NCBI RefSeq assembly: GCF_000142905.1
Contig: NW_013657655.1
Span: 386,122-433,616, forward strand
Reading direction: 5' to 3'
Source: Thecamonas trahens ATCC 50062
Lineage: Eukaryota; Apusozoa; Apusomonadida; Apusomonadidae
Length of the DNA stretch: 47,495 nt
This document shows positions 36,849-46,900 of the stretch, piece by piece (positions within the stretch are counted from its first letter, which is position 1; the number at the start of each line of letters is the position of its first letter). The notes under the pieces were generated by a model. The model worked only from the letters and a program-made list of their open reading frames with translations. It had not been told where the DNA came from and ran no database searches. The position numbers and the translations under genes are program-made.

Positions 36849-38624
36849 CTATCCACGTGGGTGGGTACCAGACGGGGCCTGGAGCGAAAATCGCGGCAGG
36901 AGCGAGTCGCTAGGCGATGGCGGTCGGCGTGGCAGTCGGCGGCGTACAAGGGTAAACGGCATGGCGCGGATGGCCGAAAATACGTTGTCGACGTCGGCCG
37001 AGGCGTGTGCGAGGAGCGTGTGGAGGTCTGCGGCCGAGGCGTGGAGGGTGGCCAGCGGGCGCTCACCAACGCCAGCCGCCATGATGGGGACGTCGGCGAC
37101 GCGGTAGGCGGCGACGATGCGCTCGAGAAGGCGGATTCCCGATGCGTCGAGCGATGGCATGGCGGCAAGATCCAGGATGACCGCGACTGGCGGGAGCGGA
37201 TCGGTAAGGAGGCCCATGGCGGCAGCCTCTAGCCGCGGAACGGCGGGGAAGAGGAGCGGGCCGGCGAGGTGCAGAACAGTTGCATCCTCGACAAATGAGA
37301 CCTCGATCCGCGGGTGGGAGTTGAGGTAGAGCAGGGCAACGATAGAGGCGCCAAGGCCAATGGCGATGCCGTAGGCAATGCCGAGACCAAGGCAGGCAAC
37401 AAAGGTGCAGCCGGCAACAGCAGTCTCAGCCGGCGACGTCCGCCAGAGAAAGACCCAGTGCGAGGCCTCGAACATCGGCACAACGGCGGTGATGATGATG
37501 GCGGCGAGCGAGACCTTAGGAACAAAGCAAAAGAGCGTCGTGAGCAGGTTGATGGCGAGGAGGACAATGACAGACGACATGATGCCGGCAAGCGGCGAGC
37601 GGGCGCCCGACCGCGATTGCACGGCCGAGCGCGAGAATGAGCCTGTGACCACAAAGGCCGAGGCAAACGAACCGAGCACATTGGCCATGCCCAGCGCAAA
37701 GAGCTCTTGCGAAGGCCCAACGTTGTAACCACGCGAGGCGCCGAATGCCTTGGCAATGGATATCGACTCAAGGAAGCCGACGGCGGCTGCCAGCGGGACG
37801 TACGGGCCGATTGCGGCGCCGATGCGCGGGAGCGAGCCAAGCGAAGGGACGGTAAACGAGGAGGCAAAGACAGACGGCACGTGGCCAGTGAGCGCAAATG
37901 GCGAGGAGGCACACGATGCACGGCAGTCAAGCGAGTGGCCGCAGGCGGCCTGATAGCCGACCACAAAGGCGGTACTGCCGAGGACGGCGATGGCGTTGCG
38001 AGCGGTGCCGAGGGCGCGGCAGAGCCGCGACGACGAGCCCCATGCGTCGCGAGCAGCCTTGAGAGCAACCACAACCGCGACTCCTCCCATGCCCAAAAGC
38101 AGATCTGGCCAGTGGTCGCGGACATTGATGCCCCAGTGCTCAAAGGTGCGGACGACGTCGTCGTAGAACGAGACCGACGAGCCCGAGGAGCCAAAGAAGT
38201 GATGAAGCTGGCCAAAGCCGATGGTGACGGCAGCTGACGAGACAAAGCCATCGATGACGGGCGCAGAGAGGAACGAGACCAAGCCGCCGGCGCGCACAAG
38301 GCTCGCCAGGATTTGGGTAGCGCCGGCCAAGAACGAGAGCACAGCCGCGGCAGCGACCTTGTCAGCGGGAGCCTCCATCGAGGCCACAGCATGTGCTACC
38401 ATGAGCGACATGATGGCGGTTGGCCCGACAGCGATGTCGCGCGAAGTGCCGAGAACAGCATACACAAGGGGAGCAACCCATGCCGAGAGCAGGCCGTACT
38501 CGACAGGAAGGGTGGCGATCGATGCGTAGGCGAGCGCTTGCGGGACGACCATGAGCCCGACAGTGACCCCAGCCTCAGCGTCGGCCAGCAGCCACGAGAA
38601 GGGGTAGGTACGGAGCCAGGTCAC
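36849..38624 (-). CDS. SulP/SLC26-type anion transporter with STAS domain
   Basis: This 591-residue protein starts close to the family signature, with DAEAGVTVGLMVVPQALAYA at residues 15-34. It carries the SulP fold of many hydrophobic helices (VGPTAIMSLMVAHAVASM, GFLESISIAKAFGASRGYNVGPSQELFALGMANVLGSF), and ends with a STAS domain (about 455-565) containing VILDLAAMPSLDASGIRLLERIV. Known members exchange or symport sulfate, bicarbonate, chloride, oxalate or other anions at the plasma membrane; the substrate cannot be read from the sequence. The N-terminus is shorter than in animal SLC26 proteins but includes the first conserved helix, so the protein may be complete. Confidence 0.93.
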   Translation of the reverse strand: MTWLRTYPFSWLLADAEAGVTVGLMVVPQALAYASIATLPVEYGLLSAWVAPLVYAVLGTSRDIAVGPTAIMSLMVAHAVASMEAPADKVAAAAVLSFLAGATQILASLVRAGGLVSFLSAPVIDGFVSSAAVTIGFGQLHHFFGSSGSSVSFYDDVVRTFEHWGINVRDHWPDLLLGMGGVAVVVALKAARDAWGSSSRLCRALGTARNAIAVLGSTAFVVGYQAACGHSLDCRASCASSPFALTGHVPSVFASSFTVPSLGSLPRIGAAIGPYVPLAAAVGFLESISIAKAFGASRGYNVGPSQELFALGMANVLGSFASAFVVTGSFSRSAVQSRSGARSPLAGIMSSVIVLLAINLLTTLFCFVPKVSLAAIIITAVVPMFEASHWVFLWRTSPAETAVAGCTFVACLGLGIAYGIAIGLGASIVALLYLNSHPRIEVSFVEDATVLHLAGPLLFPAVPRLEAAAMGLLTDPLPPVAVILDLAAMPSLDASGIRLLERIVAAYRVADVPIMAAGVGERPLATLHASAADLHTLLAHASADVDNVFSAIRAMPFTLVRRRLPRRPPSPSDSLLPRFSLQAPSGTHPRG

Positions 38625-39022
38625 GATAGGGAGGTGCGGTAGTGGAAGCCTTGGGGGCGGTAGCGCATGCCCGGATCATGGCCCATGTAGAGTTGGCACA
38701 AGAGCAAGTGCAGCTAGAGGTGTGGTTGGTGGCCGAGGTGCATGTCACGCGGACGGGGAGGGCGCCGGCGTGGGCCAGAACCACTCGACGCGCGACAGTC
38801 AGCCGATTGTCTGCGTCTCTCCAATGCGTGCTGAATGATAGTTCTGTATCGGTGAAGGTTGCTAGGCGCAATTGATTGATTGCGGGTGGTAGTGGTGACG
38901 TGGCACGTGGCGAGACGCAGTGCTGGCCAAAGTCGGCTGCGGCGATCGGCCAGGGCAAGTTGTGTGATGGAAAGGGCATGACTCTGCGTTGTGTTTGCAT
39001 TTTAGTCTGTGTAAGCTGTTAG
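38625..39022. other. Intergenic region, no gene seen
   Basis: This is the SulP 5' flank and GTPase 3' flank. It has a short ATTGATTGATTG run at about 38871 and is less G-rich than other spacers. Open frames here look like translated leader sequence. Confidence 0.5.
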
Positions 39023-42000
39023 TTAGAGCAGGCCGTGGCGCATCTTAGCCGGCGGCTGGCTCGAGTCGGTGTTGCTGGCGTCGAGGCTGCGGTGATCGCC
39101 GCGACGACGCTTGCGCGACAGCGGCGGCGACGTCCCCCGCGACGGCGACGTCTCCGACGGCGACGGCTCCGAGAAGTTGCTTGCCTGGCGCATCCGGGCG
39201 AGTTGATGCGGAGTGCTGGAAAAGGCGGTGTCGTTTGAGGTGGCGGACCGCGGGTTGAGCGTGGTAGCCCGGACCTGCCAGCAGTCGATGATGACGGCGC
39301 CGCGGCCGGCAGCAGCTGCCTGGCGCCACAGCCGGCGGCTCGTGATGACGTCGCGCGCGGGCAGGTTGGCGGGATCCAGGGCCGGCAGGGCCAAGATGGC
39401 GGGAAGGGTAGTGGTGGAGATGAAGACCAGGCCTGCGTTGGGCTTGCAGTTTGTCTTGATGCAGCGGACGATCTTGGTGCCCGATCGCACACCTTGCGGC
39501 ACGTCGCCGGTGGCGCCAAGGCCGACGATGCCCGGCGAGGGACGATGGATGGCGTTGTAGAAGCCGCTGACGACGTTCGAGTCGGGGTTTTTGGATCGAG
39601 CCACCAGTGCGAGCTGAGCCAGCTCGTCGTAGGAGATTGTACGGTTGGCCATCTCGATGTAGCAGCGCGGATGGACGGTGCTGGCGTCGAGGATGCCGGG
39701 ACGGACGTAACGGATGTTTTTGGCATCGGGTAGAAGAGTGGCAGCATCGAGAGCGTTAAGGCGGCGGTTCTCGACATCCATAGCGACACACTTGTTGATT
39801 GTGGCGTTGATCCGGCCGATGGAAGCGGTGGTGTTGGTTTGTGTGACGCGGGTAAACTCGAGGATGCGGTCGTAGGTGATGTCGACGACAATGCCAAAGG
39901 CATGCGCGCCGGCATGGGCCGAGATCGGCCCCTCAGTGGAGAATCGGGCAAGAGCCAGGCTGGCGGCGAGAGCCTCGGCGATGAGTGGAGTTGTGGAGGT
40001 GGAGACGACGGCGAAGTACGACGACTCGCCGATCGCGTGCTTGTTAGTGGCAGCGAGGAAGTGCATGAACGCCTCAATCAAGATGGGCTCCTGTGCCACA
40101 AACACGATGCGACTGGCGTCACAAGGGACGCGAATCAGATGGTTGCCAAGCCACGGGATACCAGAGAGGGTGTTGTGGTAGCATGCGACCGCATCTTCGA
40201 GGGAGGACGGAGCGGTGTGGGCGATGGAGACATCGACGACAGCGAGCGGGCCGTTGGCATCGCTGTTGGCGGTGATGAAATCGTTGTACTCGCACTTGTT
40301 GGTGTCTGAGATTGCAGCAGCAAGCGTGACGTCCGAGCGGTCGTTGGCGATGTCGAGCATGAGGACGGCGGGCGGGTCAGCTCCAGGTGCTGGAGGGAAC
40401 AAGTTGGCGCGGCAGCTTGAGAGACGGTTGATGGTGGTGTAGTCGTGGGGGGTCGCAGAGGCGTCGGTGAGGGAGAACGAGATGGTTGTGGCGACGGGAT
40501 CGAGATCTCCGCGGAGGTTGTTTGCTACGGCGGCCACGATGCTGGGATCGTCGTTTTCCGCGGTGAGGATAGCACGCAGGTTGCTGGCGGTGTTGTAGCG
40601 GGCGTTCTTGATGGCGATGACGACTGCGCTCGAGTCGGCTCTGAGCTTCTCAACGGCCAACTTGAACTCGTTAAAGCGGAGGTTGGGCGTCGTTGGCGGC
40701 TTGATGGCAAAGGTCGCGGCGAGGTAGCACTTCTGAATGGCCTTGTTGAACGCCTTGACGACCCAAGAACGGATGGCAATGAGGAGTGCGGCGACAGCGG
40801 CAGTGACGGCATCGCGGTCGGCTGCTGTGATAGCGGCGTGGAGCTCGTGAAGGAACCGCTTCTCAGCAGAACGAGAGATGGTGGTAATGCTGGCGGTGTC
40901 GGGGACCATCAAGAGAGACAGAGCGTCCTTGTCGCGGTTGCGGATGTTGATCTCCAGGCTGTGCCTGATGCTGTCGGAGACAGTGCGAGCTGCGTCGTCG
41001 ATCATGTTGCATGTGGTCGAGAGGAGAGCAGCGCCAACTTCGTCCGTGTTCTGGACGAGCGTGTTGGAGTCAGTTGCGTGGTCAGGGAATCGAAGAGGCT
41101 CATTGAGGCTTTCCACAATGAGCTCTGCGAGGATGTTGACATCATACGAACCGGTAAGGTAGTCGATGGTGGGGCCCAAGTCCTGGTCGTAACAAGCCTT
41201 GGTGTTCCGGATGGTGTCGACAGAGGTGTTGATGATGTCGGTGACGTCGGCGTTGACTGGAGCGAGATCGTTGACTTCCAGGGTACGGACGCGGCGAACG
41301 ATGCGGGAGGCAGCGTTGGCGACGGTGCTGCCGGCAGCTGCACAAGCCCACTCGACCATATCCGCAAGCCAGGCGTGAGCACGAGTAGAAAAATCGAGGA
41401 GGCACGAGGCGGCAACACTAAGCAACTTGAGGTTGGTGATGTCGAGGAAGAGGTGCGGGGACGATGCGGCGCGGGCGGTGCGGGCGATCTGGCGAAGAAA
41501 AGGCCACGGATTGGTGTTGACAGGCACGGAAGCCGGGTCAATGGCCAAGAGGCAGGTCATGATAGCATCCGTTAGTTTGGCGTTGTCGTCGTCACCAAGG
41601 CTAGAGGCGTCGACGTTGCAGAGGTTGACAACAAACGGAACGCGAGCGTCGTCGATGGGGCGGGAGGCGATGGCCTGCATGAGGTGTTGCAGGTTGTTGG
41701 CGATGGCGACACGGCGGGTGATGACGCAGATGATGTCGATAGCGGCGATGGCGGCGGCGATGTCGTCGGGCGAGGCCTTGGGGCCGAGGCCGGGGACGTC
41801 GACCGGCTCGAGGTAGGGGCCGGTCTTCCAGGGGCCAACAGCCTCGATGACGGCGCCAGGAGGGGCAGAGGCGGAGGCGGAGGCAATGACGGCGGGCATG
41901 GTACGCCACTCGACAGGCGAGATGCTTACAGGATCTGAGCAGGGCGTACGCGTCTCGCGGTCGACGATGCGGACGATGAGCTGCTCGCGGTTGTAGACGA

Positions 42001-42553
42001 GGTGGACCGGAACGGTGGTGACCGAGTTGGCGCCCGCCGAAGACGGCAGTGGCCACTGCCCAAAGAAGTCTATGAGATCAGTGATGGGCAGATCTGGCTC
42101 TTGCTTGACAGCAATGGTAGCAAGAGTCTGCATATCGGCCACGAGCTGATTGAGGCGACAGGACTTACCGCAGCCCATGGGAGCAAAAATGGCCACAGTG
42201 ACACGCCGGTGAAGAAAATTGTGAGTTACAGTACGGAACTCTGAGACCTTGGCGATATAGTTGCAGTCAGTGGGGGTCGCGAGCTCTGTCGCAATCTGGA
42301 GCTGGCTTAGGCGTTGGATGCTATCGAAGGACCGGACGGGGATAAGGCCGGTGGAAGGGTAGGTGGCAAGAAAATCCGATGTGGTTTGAACACGGCAGGC
42401 AGTGGAAGCGGTGGAAGAACAGTTGTTGGCCTTGCGGCGCTTGGCCTTGGCCTTGCGGCGCTTGGCCTTGGCCTTGCGGCGCTTGGCCTTGGTCTTGCGG
42501 CGCTTGTGGGAGGACTCGCGGCTTGAGCGAGATGGGTTGCTTGACTTCTCCAT
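39023..42553 (-). CDS. Large P-loop protein, candidate nuclear dynamin-like GTPase
   Basis: This 1176-residue single-exon protein starts with a basic array made of KAKRRKA repeats (residues about 17-41, coded by a 21-bp repeat), likely a nuclear or nucleolar signal. A P-loop follows at 124-131 (APMGCGKS), then a G3-like VDVPGLG (about 250-256) and a possible G4 (VVNLCNVD, about 306-313) in the right order. The HLVYNREQLIVRIVDRE segment before G3 resembles the pre-G3 strand of SLIP-GC/NUGGC and other large dynamin-like GTPases. The middle is long and helical; the C-terminus has a basic patch (SRKRRRGDHR) and ends KMRHGLL. There is no transmembrane helix or known catalytic fusion. Codon use has more ACC, AAC and ATC than the GC-richer genes upstream. 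A P-loop ATPase of another family is the main alternative. Confidence 0.6.
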   Translation of the reverse strand: MEKSSNPSRSSRESSHKRRKTKAKRRKAKAKRRKAKAKRRKANNCSSTASTACRVQTTSDFLATYPSTGLIPVRSFDSIQRLSQLQIATELATPTDCNYIAKVSEFRTVTHNFLHRRVTVAIFAPMGCGKSCRLNQLVADMQTLATIAVKQEPDLPITDLIDFFGQWPLPSSAGANSVTTVPVHLVYNREQLIVRIVDRETRTPCSDPVSISPVEWRTMPAVIASASASAPPGAVIEAVGPWKTGPYLEPVDVPGLGPKASPDDIAAAIAAIDIICVITRRVAIANNLQHLMQAIASRPIDDARVPFVVNLCNVDASSLGDDDNAKLTDAIMTCLLAIDPASVPVNTNPWPFLRQIARTARAASSPHLFLDITNLKLLSVAASCLLDFSTRAHAWLADMVEWACAAAGSTVANAASRIVRRVRTLEVNDLAPVNADVTDIINTSVDTIRNTKACYDQDLGPTIDYLTGSYDVNILAELIVESLNEPLRFPDHATDSNTLVQNTDEVGAALLSTTCNMIDDAARTVSDSIRHSLEINIRNRDKDALSLLMVPDTASITTISRSAEKRFLHELHAAITAADRDAVTAAVAALLIAIRSWVVKAFNKAIQKCYLAATFAIKPPTTPNLRFNEFKLAVEKLRADSSAVVIAIKNARYNTASNLRAILTAENDDPSIVAAVANNLRGDLDPVATTISFSLTDASATPHDYTTINRLSSCRANLFPPAPGADPPAVLMLDIANDRSDVTLAAAISDTNKCEYNDFITANSDANGPLAVVDVSIAHTAPSSLEDAVACYHNTLSGIPWLGNHLIRVPCDASRIVFVAQEPILIEAFMHFLAATNKHAIGESSYFAVVSTSTTPLIAEALAASLALARFSTEGPISAHAGAHAFGIVVDITYDRILEFTRVTQTNTTASIGRINATINKCVAMDVENRRLNALDAATLLPDAKNIRYVRPGILDASTVHPRCYIEMANRTISYDELAQLALVARSKNPDSNVVSGFYNAIHRPSPGIVGLGATGDVPQGVRSGTKIVRCIKTNCKPNAGLVFISTTTLPAILALPALDPANLPARDVITSRRLWRQAAAAGRGAVIIDCWQVRATTLNPRSATSNDTAFSSTPHQLARMRQASNFSEPSPSETSPSRGTSPPLSRKRRRGDHRSLDASNTDSSQPPAKMRHGLL
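42425..42500 (-). repeat. 21-bp tandem repeat coding KAKRRKA
   Basis: Three to four copies of a 21-bp unit (TTGCGGCGCTTGGCCTTGGCC on the plus strand, split across 20-base limits in reading) encode the N-terminal basic array of the GTPase. Each unit adds seven residues, so copy number can change without breaking the frame. Confidence 0.9.
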
Positions 42554-42638
42554 GGGTAAAGTCGAGTGGATGCCGGTGAGGAGTTGGCATATGTGTGGAA
42601 AAAGCGCAGGGTTTTGTTAAGGAAGTGGGACCAGAAAC

Positions 42639-42700
42639 TGCAAAGTGCAAAATGCATCGGCTGGCAGGCTGATTTGCATTTTTGCACTTTTACTCTGCAG
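42639..42700. repeat. Imperfect inverted repeat around TGCAAAATGCA
   Basis: The arm CTGCAAAGTGCAAAATGCAT (42639-42658) is mirrored by ATTTGCATTTTTGCAC and TCTGCAG (42671-42700), with one extra T and a 5-base insert, about 13 bases apart. It lies 90-150 bp upstream of the GTPase start. Confidence 0.75.
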
Positions 42701-43051
42701 GGAATGTTGGGCCATGAGAGGTAGCGAAGGTGTGTACAAGGGTATGGTAGCATGTGTAGAAGCACTTGGATGGATATCTGTGTGGATGTGGATGTGCGTG
42801 TTGTCGATGAGGATGGGGGGGCTGAAGGTGAGCGATTTTGCACTTTTTGCCCTGGGCAGCGCCGGTGGCCATTGTTCCGCGGCGTAAAAGGGAGAGAGGG
42901 AGAAAGATAGGGGAGCTTGACATGCCGTACAAGCAAGACAGTGGGGAGAAGATAGTGTAGCGAGTGAATGGGGGAGGGAGTCTCTTTGTTGTGGTGTTGA
43001 CGGCGCCGGTGGTGGTGGCAGGGAGGGGGGGTCCAGAGGCACCGGGCCGTG

Positions 43052-43091
43052 GCTACTTTCGATTGCGACATGCTACTTTCGATTGCGACAT
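43052..43091. repeat. 20-bp tandem direct repeat
   Basis: Two perfect copies of GCTACTTTCGATTGCGACAT stand head to tail; GAGCTACTTT recurs about 40 bp on (about 43123). Confidence 0.95.
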
Positions 43092-43126
43092 TACCGACTC
43101 TAGGCCGGCTAATGTAGTTGCTTGAG

Positions 43127-43405
43127 CTACTTTAGGCCTGCCAAATACATGATGACATCAATGCTGGCAAATGGACCCAGTGCGTGCAGGACTGCATCGT
43201 AGGTGTCGCAGTGATCAAGAAGGAGGGCCAACACGACGGCGTCGTTGATGTCGGCGGTGGGCGGTGGGGCGCCCGGGACGGCCTGGGTGGCAGGGTTGGG
43301 CTCAGAGGCGTTGGCGTGGTCTGTAGAATCCATCACTGCTGGATAGGTACGAAAGGTGTGGTAGCGAGACAGGTGGGGAATAAAGTTGGCCGGGTTGTAC
43401 GGCAA
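43127..43405 (-). CDS. Hypothetical small protein (doubtful)
   Basis: An open frame of 92 codons whose C-terminal part (residues about 50-92, AVVLALLLDHCDTYDAVLHALGPFASIDVIMYLAGLK region) has a plausible helical sequence. The N-terminal part has a second Met (MDSTDHANASEP). No family was recognised, and it may be an exon of a spliced gene extending upstream on the minus strand. It sits in the repeat-rich region. Confidence 0.22.
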   Translation of the reverse strand: MPYNPANFIPHLSRYHTFRTYPAVMDSTDHANASEPNPATQAVPGAPPPTADINDAVVLALLLDHCDTYDAVLHALGPFASIDVIMYLAGLK

Positions 43406-44190
43406 TCCGAATGTAAAACAGCGAGTGCGCGAGGCGGAAATGGGTGAGGAACGGCAGGGATTGAGGCATGCATGGGTAGGGCGGCGTGGGAAAAGTCAAG
43501 CAGGCAGCAAACAAGAGTCTTGGCGGGGGAGGAGGGGAAAGCCATGGTCAAAGTCACGTTAAGCGTGCCGCGGATCATGTTGGTTATGGTAGAGCTGATG
43601 TTGCTTCTCTTGTCACTCTTGCTGAGACAATTGCTGTCGTCGTGATGCACGTCGTCGTCCAACTCGTCCCACGCCGTTGTCGTCAGGGTTGAGGCATGGG
43701 TAAGGCGATGGGAGTGGGTGCAGGCAGAGTAAGTAGCAGCAACAAAGGAGCAGAGGGAAGGCGGGGGTGGGGATGTGTTTCGGAGGAGAGTGAGAGTGGG
43801 AGTGCCCTATCCTCGGCCAGCCAGCCGTCGGATTGGGTCATGATCGGCGGCGCAGTAGGCGGGAAGGAGGCGAGGCAAGACAGAGCAGGCAAGGTGGGGT
43901 TGATGAGACGGAAGCAGGCAGTTGTGAGCTGCGAGGCAGAGTAGAAGAGAGTGAGGTGGAGGGAGAGCAGAATCAAAGTCAGGCCGATGATCATGGGTGC
44001 GTCATCGTGAGTCGGTGTCGGCTGGCAGCTGAGTCGGCCGGGGTGTTGGTGACGACGATGGTGACAACGGTAACGACTCGCACCAGGTCAACTGGCTCTG
44101 GGCCCATCACACTCGCACTCCTGAACCCGTTCGCCGTTCTGAAGTTCCGATCTCAGGCCCTCACCCTCGACCTCGGCCTGACTGCTCGCC
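43406..44190. other. Region without a supported gene
   Basis: This is mixed sequence with short open frames on both strands, none with a recognisable domain. It is less biased in composition than upstream intergenic DNA. Confidence 0.4.
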
Positions 44191-44191
44191 T

Positions 44192-44698
44192 GTGTCGGGT
44201 GTCGTTCACTTGACTGCCCGGCAGCGATGCAGCGCCGATGGTCATCCACAGCAGCTACCTCGCTCGCAACGTGTGGTTCATGCCTATTCTCTTCCTTCTC
44301 TCTCCGCAGAAGCCACAGCCTCGGCCTCAGCCACCGCCACCGCTTTGGCTCGTCGTCCGCCGCCTCAACCATCACACCCATCGCCAGCCATCGCCATCCC
44401 CCATCCCCATCACTATCCTCATCAGCATCAGCAATATCACCAACTTGGTCATCGCCGCCTTGGGCCTGGACTTTCTCTTCTCCCGCCTCAGCAGCAGCAC
44501 GGCGTCCATGCCGGCGACGAGCGGCTGGCCGTCACTCGACCACTCGCTGCTCGCCTCGGCCTCGGCCACAGCAGCAGCGCTAGCAGCAGCCGTAGCCACC
44601 ACACTCGTCCCACTCCATCCATCTACACCCCCTCACCTCCTTTCCCTGTGACCACACCAGCCACTCCCCCCTGTATAGCCAGATGCAGGTCGTGCTGA
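44192..44698 (+). CDS. Possible exon of a Pro/His/Gln/Ser-rich protein (doubtful)
   Basis: An open frame of 168 codons encodes PHPHHYPHQHQQYHQLGH and Ser/Arg-rich runs. A pyrimidine tract ending in CTCTCCGCAG at about 44308 could be an intron acceptor. The sequence resembles disordered regions of regulators, but no domain or partner exon was found, so it may be spurious. Confidence 0.22.
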   Translation: MSGVVHLTARQRCSADGHPQQLPRSQRVVHAYSLPSLSAEATASASATATALARRPPPQPSHPSPAIAIPHPHHYPHQHQQYHQLGHRRLGPGLSLLPPQQQHGVHAGDERLAVTRPLAARLGLGHSSSASSSRSHHTRPTPSIYTPSPPFPVTTPATPPCIARCRSC

Positions 44699-44699
44699 G

Positions 44700-46300
44700 C
44701 TTGATCGGGCTTGATTTGGCTTGGCTGCGGATAGTTGAGCGGGCGGGCGAGCGAGCGGGGAGTTGCTGGCCAGCGAGCAGTCGACAGGAGACGACGACAC
44801 GGGCATCAGGACACAAGATCGGGCGGCAGACCAGTGTAGTCTTATCTACCACCTCAACCCCTAATCCTTCTCCTTCGCCCTCCTTCCCTCTCCTTCGCCC
44901 TGACCAGCCCACTGGCCTCGTGTGACCCGTCGGTCCTCTCACCACCAGCTGTGTTGGTTGACAGGTGGGCTGGGGCAGGATGGGCAAAGCGGGGAGAAGG
45001 AGGGGAGGAGGAGGTGGGGCAAGGGACTGATAGCCACTGCCACTTGTCTCACTACCCACAAGTAGATCATGCTATACTCGTGCTCTGCCTAGCCTGATCG
45101 GGGTTGTGCCGGCGGTGGACGGGTCGGCTTGGGCGGCGATCGGTGGTGAGCAGCAGGCGGTCGGCAGTGATGCTGATGACGGGATTGTGTCGGCTGATGT
45201 TAGTATCGAGGCAAGGGGATTGGGTGGGTGAGATTGTGGGGATAGTGGATAAGTGTGGTGTGGGTAGGGTGGTTGTGGGTTGGGATGGTGGGGAGTGGGG
45301 GTCGGAGATGGGACTGGGTCGGGGGGCTGAGCACCTTCGAAGGGACACCGGGCCAACAGCTTGGGCCTGAGCCGGCGGAACTCGGATTCTGGAATACTGC
45401 AGCTGTGGAGTGGAGACTGAGCAAGGTGGTAGTGTGTGTATGTATTAGGGTAAGAGTGTAATCAGATTGGCCATATCTTGCAATGAGTGTGATGGGGGTT
45501 GTGTGCGGGGTCGGGCGGTCGAGGGCGTGCTCAACCGCCTAGGGAAAACAAGTCGACGCGCAAGTGAGCCGAGGAAGATGAGTGTCGATGACAGCGATAT
45601 TGATACTGGTGATAGTGTGGGGTGTGTGATGACATTGGGTGAGGTTGTGGGTAGCGTAGCTGGTAGTAGGAAGGAGCTAGGTGGTGATGAAGATGGGCCT
45701 GATCGGGCGAGCGGGCGCCGGCTGGCGGCTGGTGGTCGGCGAGGCGGAGCAGTTGAGGGAGCTGGGTCGGGGCTGGATGGCTTGGAAATGCTTTTGGTTG
45801 GTGAATAGGCAGTCTGCCATGGGATGGTTAAGGGATGACGGTGTCGGAGTCGGGGAAGAGGATGGGGGTGAGCTGGAGCGGGGAGAGGAGGAGGATGAGG
45901 AGGAAGAGGAAGCCGAGTGCGCGATGGGATGATGGTGGGCTTGGCCATGGCATGGGGGTGGGAGTTGTGGCTGGGATGGAAGTGATGGTGGTGGAGTAGG
46001 GGGTGGGGTGGTCGTTTGTGGTGACGGGTGGTAATGAGTATGGTAGGGGGGATGAGGGGGGTCGTGATGTGGGAGGCGGGACGGGCGAAGCGGTGATGGA
46101 TATGGCAATTGGGCTTGAGCATTGATGACGATGGGAATGATACGGCTGATGGGTGTGTGTGGGGTGTGGTTGATGAGGGTGGCGGGTACTTGGCCGGCAG
46201 AGGGAAGGCGGCGGACGTTAATTGAGTTGAACGTTGAATTAATTGAAGAAAAGCCGGAACCAGCGTCAAACGAGGCAATGACGACCACAACAACAACCAA
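44700..46300. other. Region without a supported gene
   Basis: Mixed and G/T-rich DNA. Long frames on the minus strand (45445-46356) are Pro/Ser/His/Thr translations of GGT/GGA-rich sequence with no domain. Confidence 0.45.
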
Positions 46301-46900
46301 AGATCATACATGGCTTGCACAGCACACGTATGAGTAAGCCAACAGGGACTGAACAAAGCTAGCAGGCAATGGGATGAACTCGGGTGACGTTCAGGTCGAT
46401 GAGGCAGACCGCGGATGATCGATCAGATCTCCAGATCAACCATGATCACGACACAACAGGGTGAACACAAAATACATTGCATGCACAACTATTGACCATG
46501 GCCAACGACAACAAAGTTGAGAATCGATGGTGTAGTGAGCAACGGTCGATCAAGGATGTGGAAGTCAAGGTTGATGAAAACAGGAGAGTCAAGAACAAAT
46601 AAAGCATGACAAATAATGATAAAAAGCAACAACAAGAACGAAAGGAATGATCAATGGGGATGCATGTCGATTGTAGTCAACCATCACAGGCAAAAGCAAC
46701 CAAAGCAGAACATGAAGGCCGACAATAGCAACAACAAAGCATGTGGAAACATGAACGGCAACAAACAAAGAACAAGGTAAGCCACCAACAAGAGAGCAGA
46801 AAGAATCGAATGATCAATTAACAATGATCAATGACAATCAATTGAATGTCAAACAATCAAACGAGTGACGAGTGGCGAATCATGGAAATATTGAATGACG
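46300..46900. other. AT-rich island with AAC/CAA-rich plus strand
   Basis: The composition switches abruptly from GC-rich to AT-rich. The plus strand is dense in A and in CAACAA, AATGAT, GATCAA and ATCAAT words, with no long open frame. It has no recognised gene or RNA and stands out from the whole window. Confidence 0.7.

Larger units (their letters stand above)
42554..43126. other. Intergenic region with inverted and direct repeats
   Basis: This is the 5' flank of the GTPase gene. It is AT-richer than the rest and holds a TGCAAAATGCAT/ATTTGCATTTTTGCA inverted repeat (42639-42700), a further TTTTGCACTTTTTGC copy at 42835, and a 20-bp direct repeat at 43052-43091. Confidence 0.6.

Noticed and set aside
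45445-46356. 303-codon minus-strand frame, Pro/Ser/His-rich
   Set aside because: Translation of G/T-rich simple sequence; no Met context, domain or homolog recognised.
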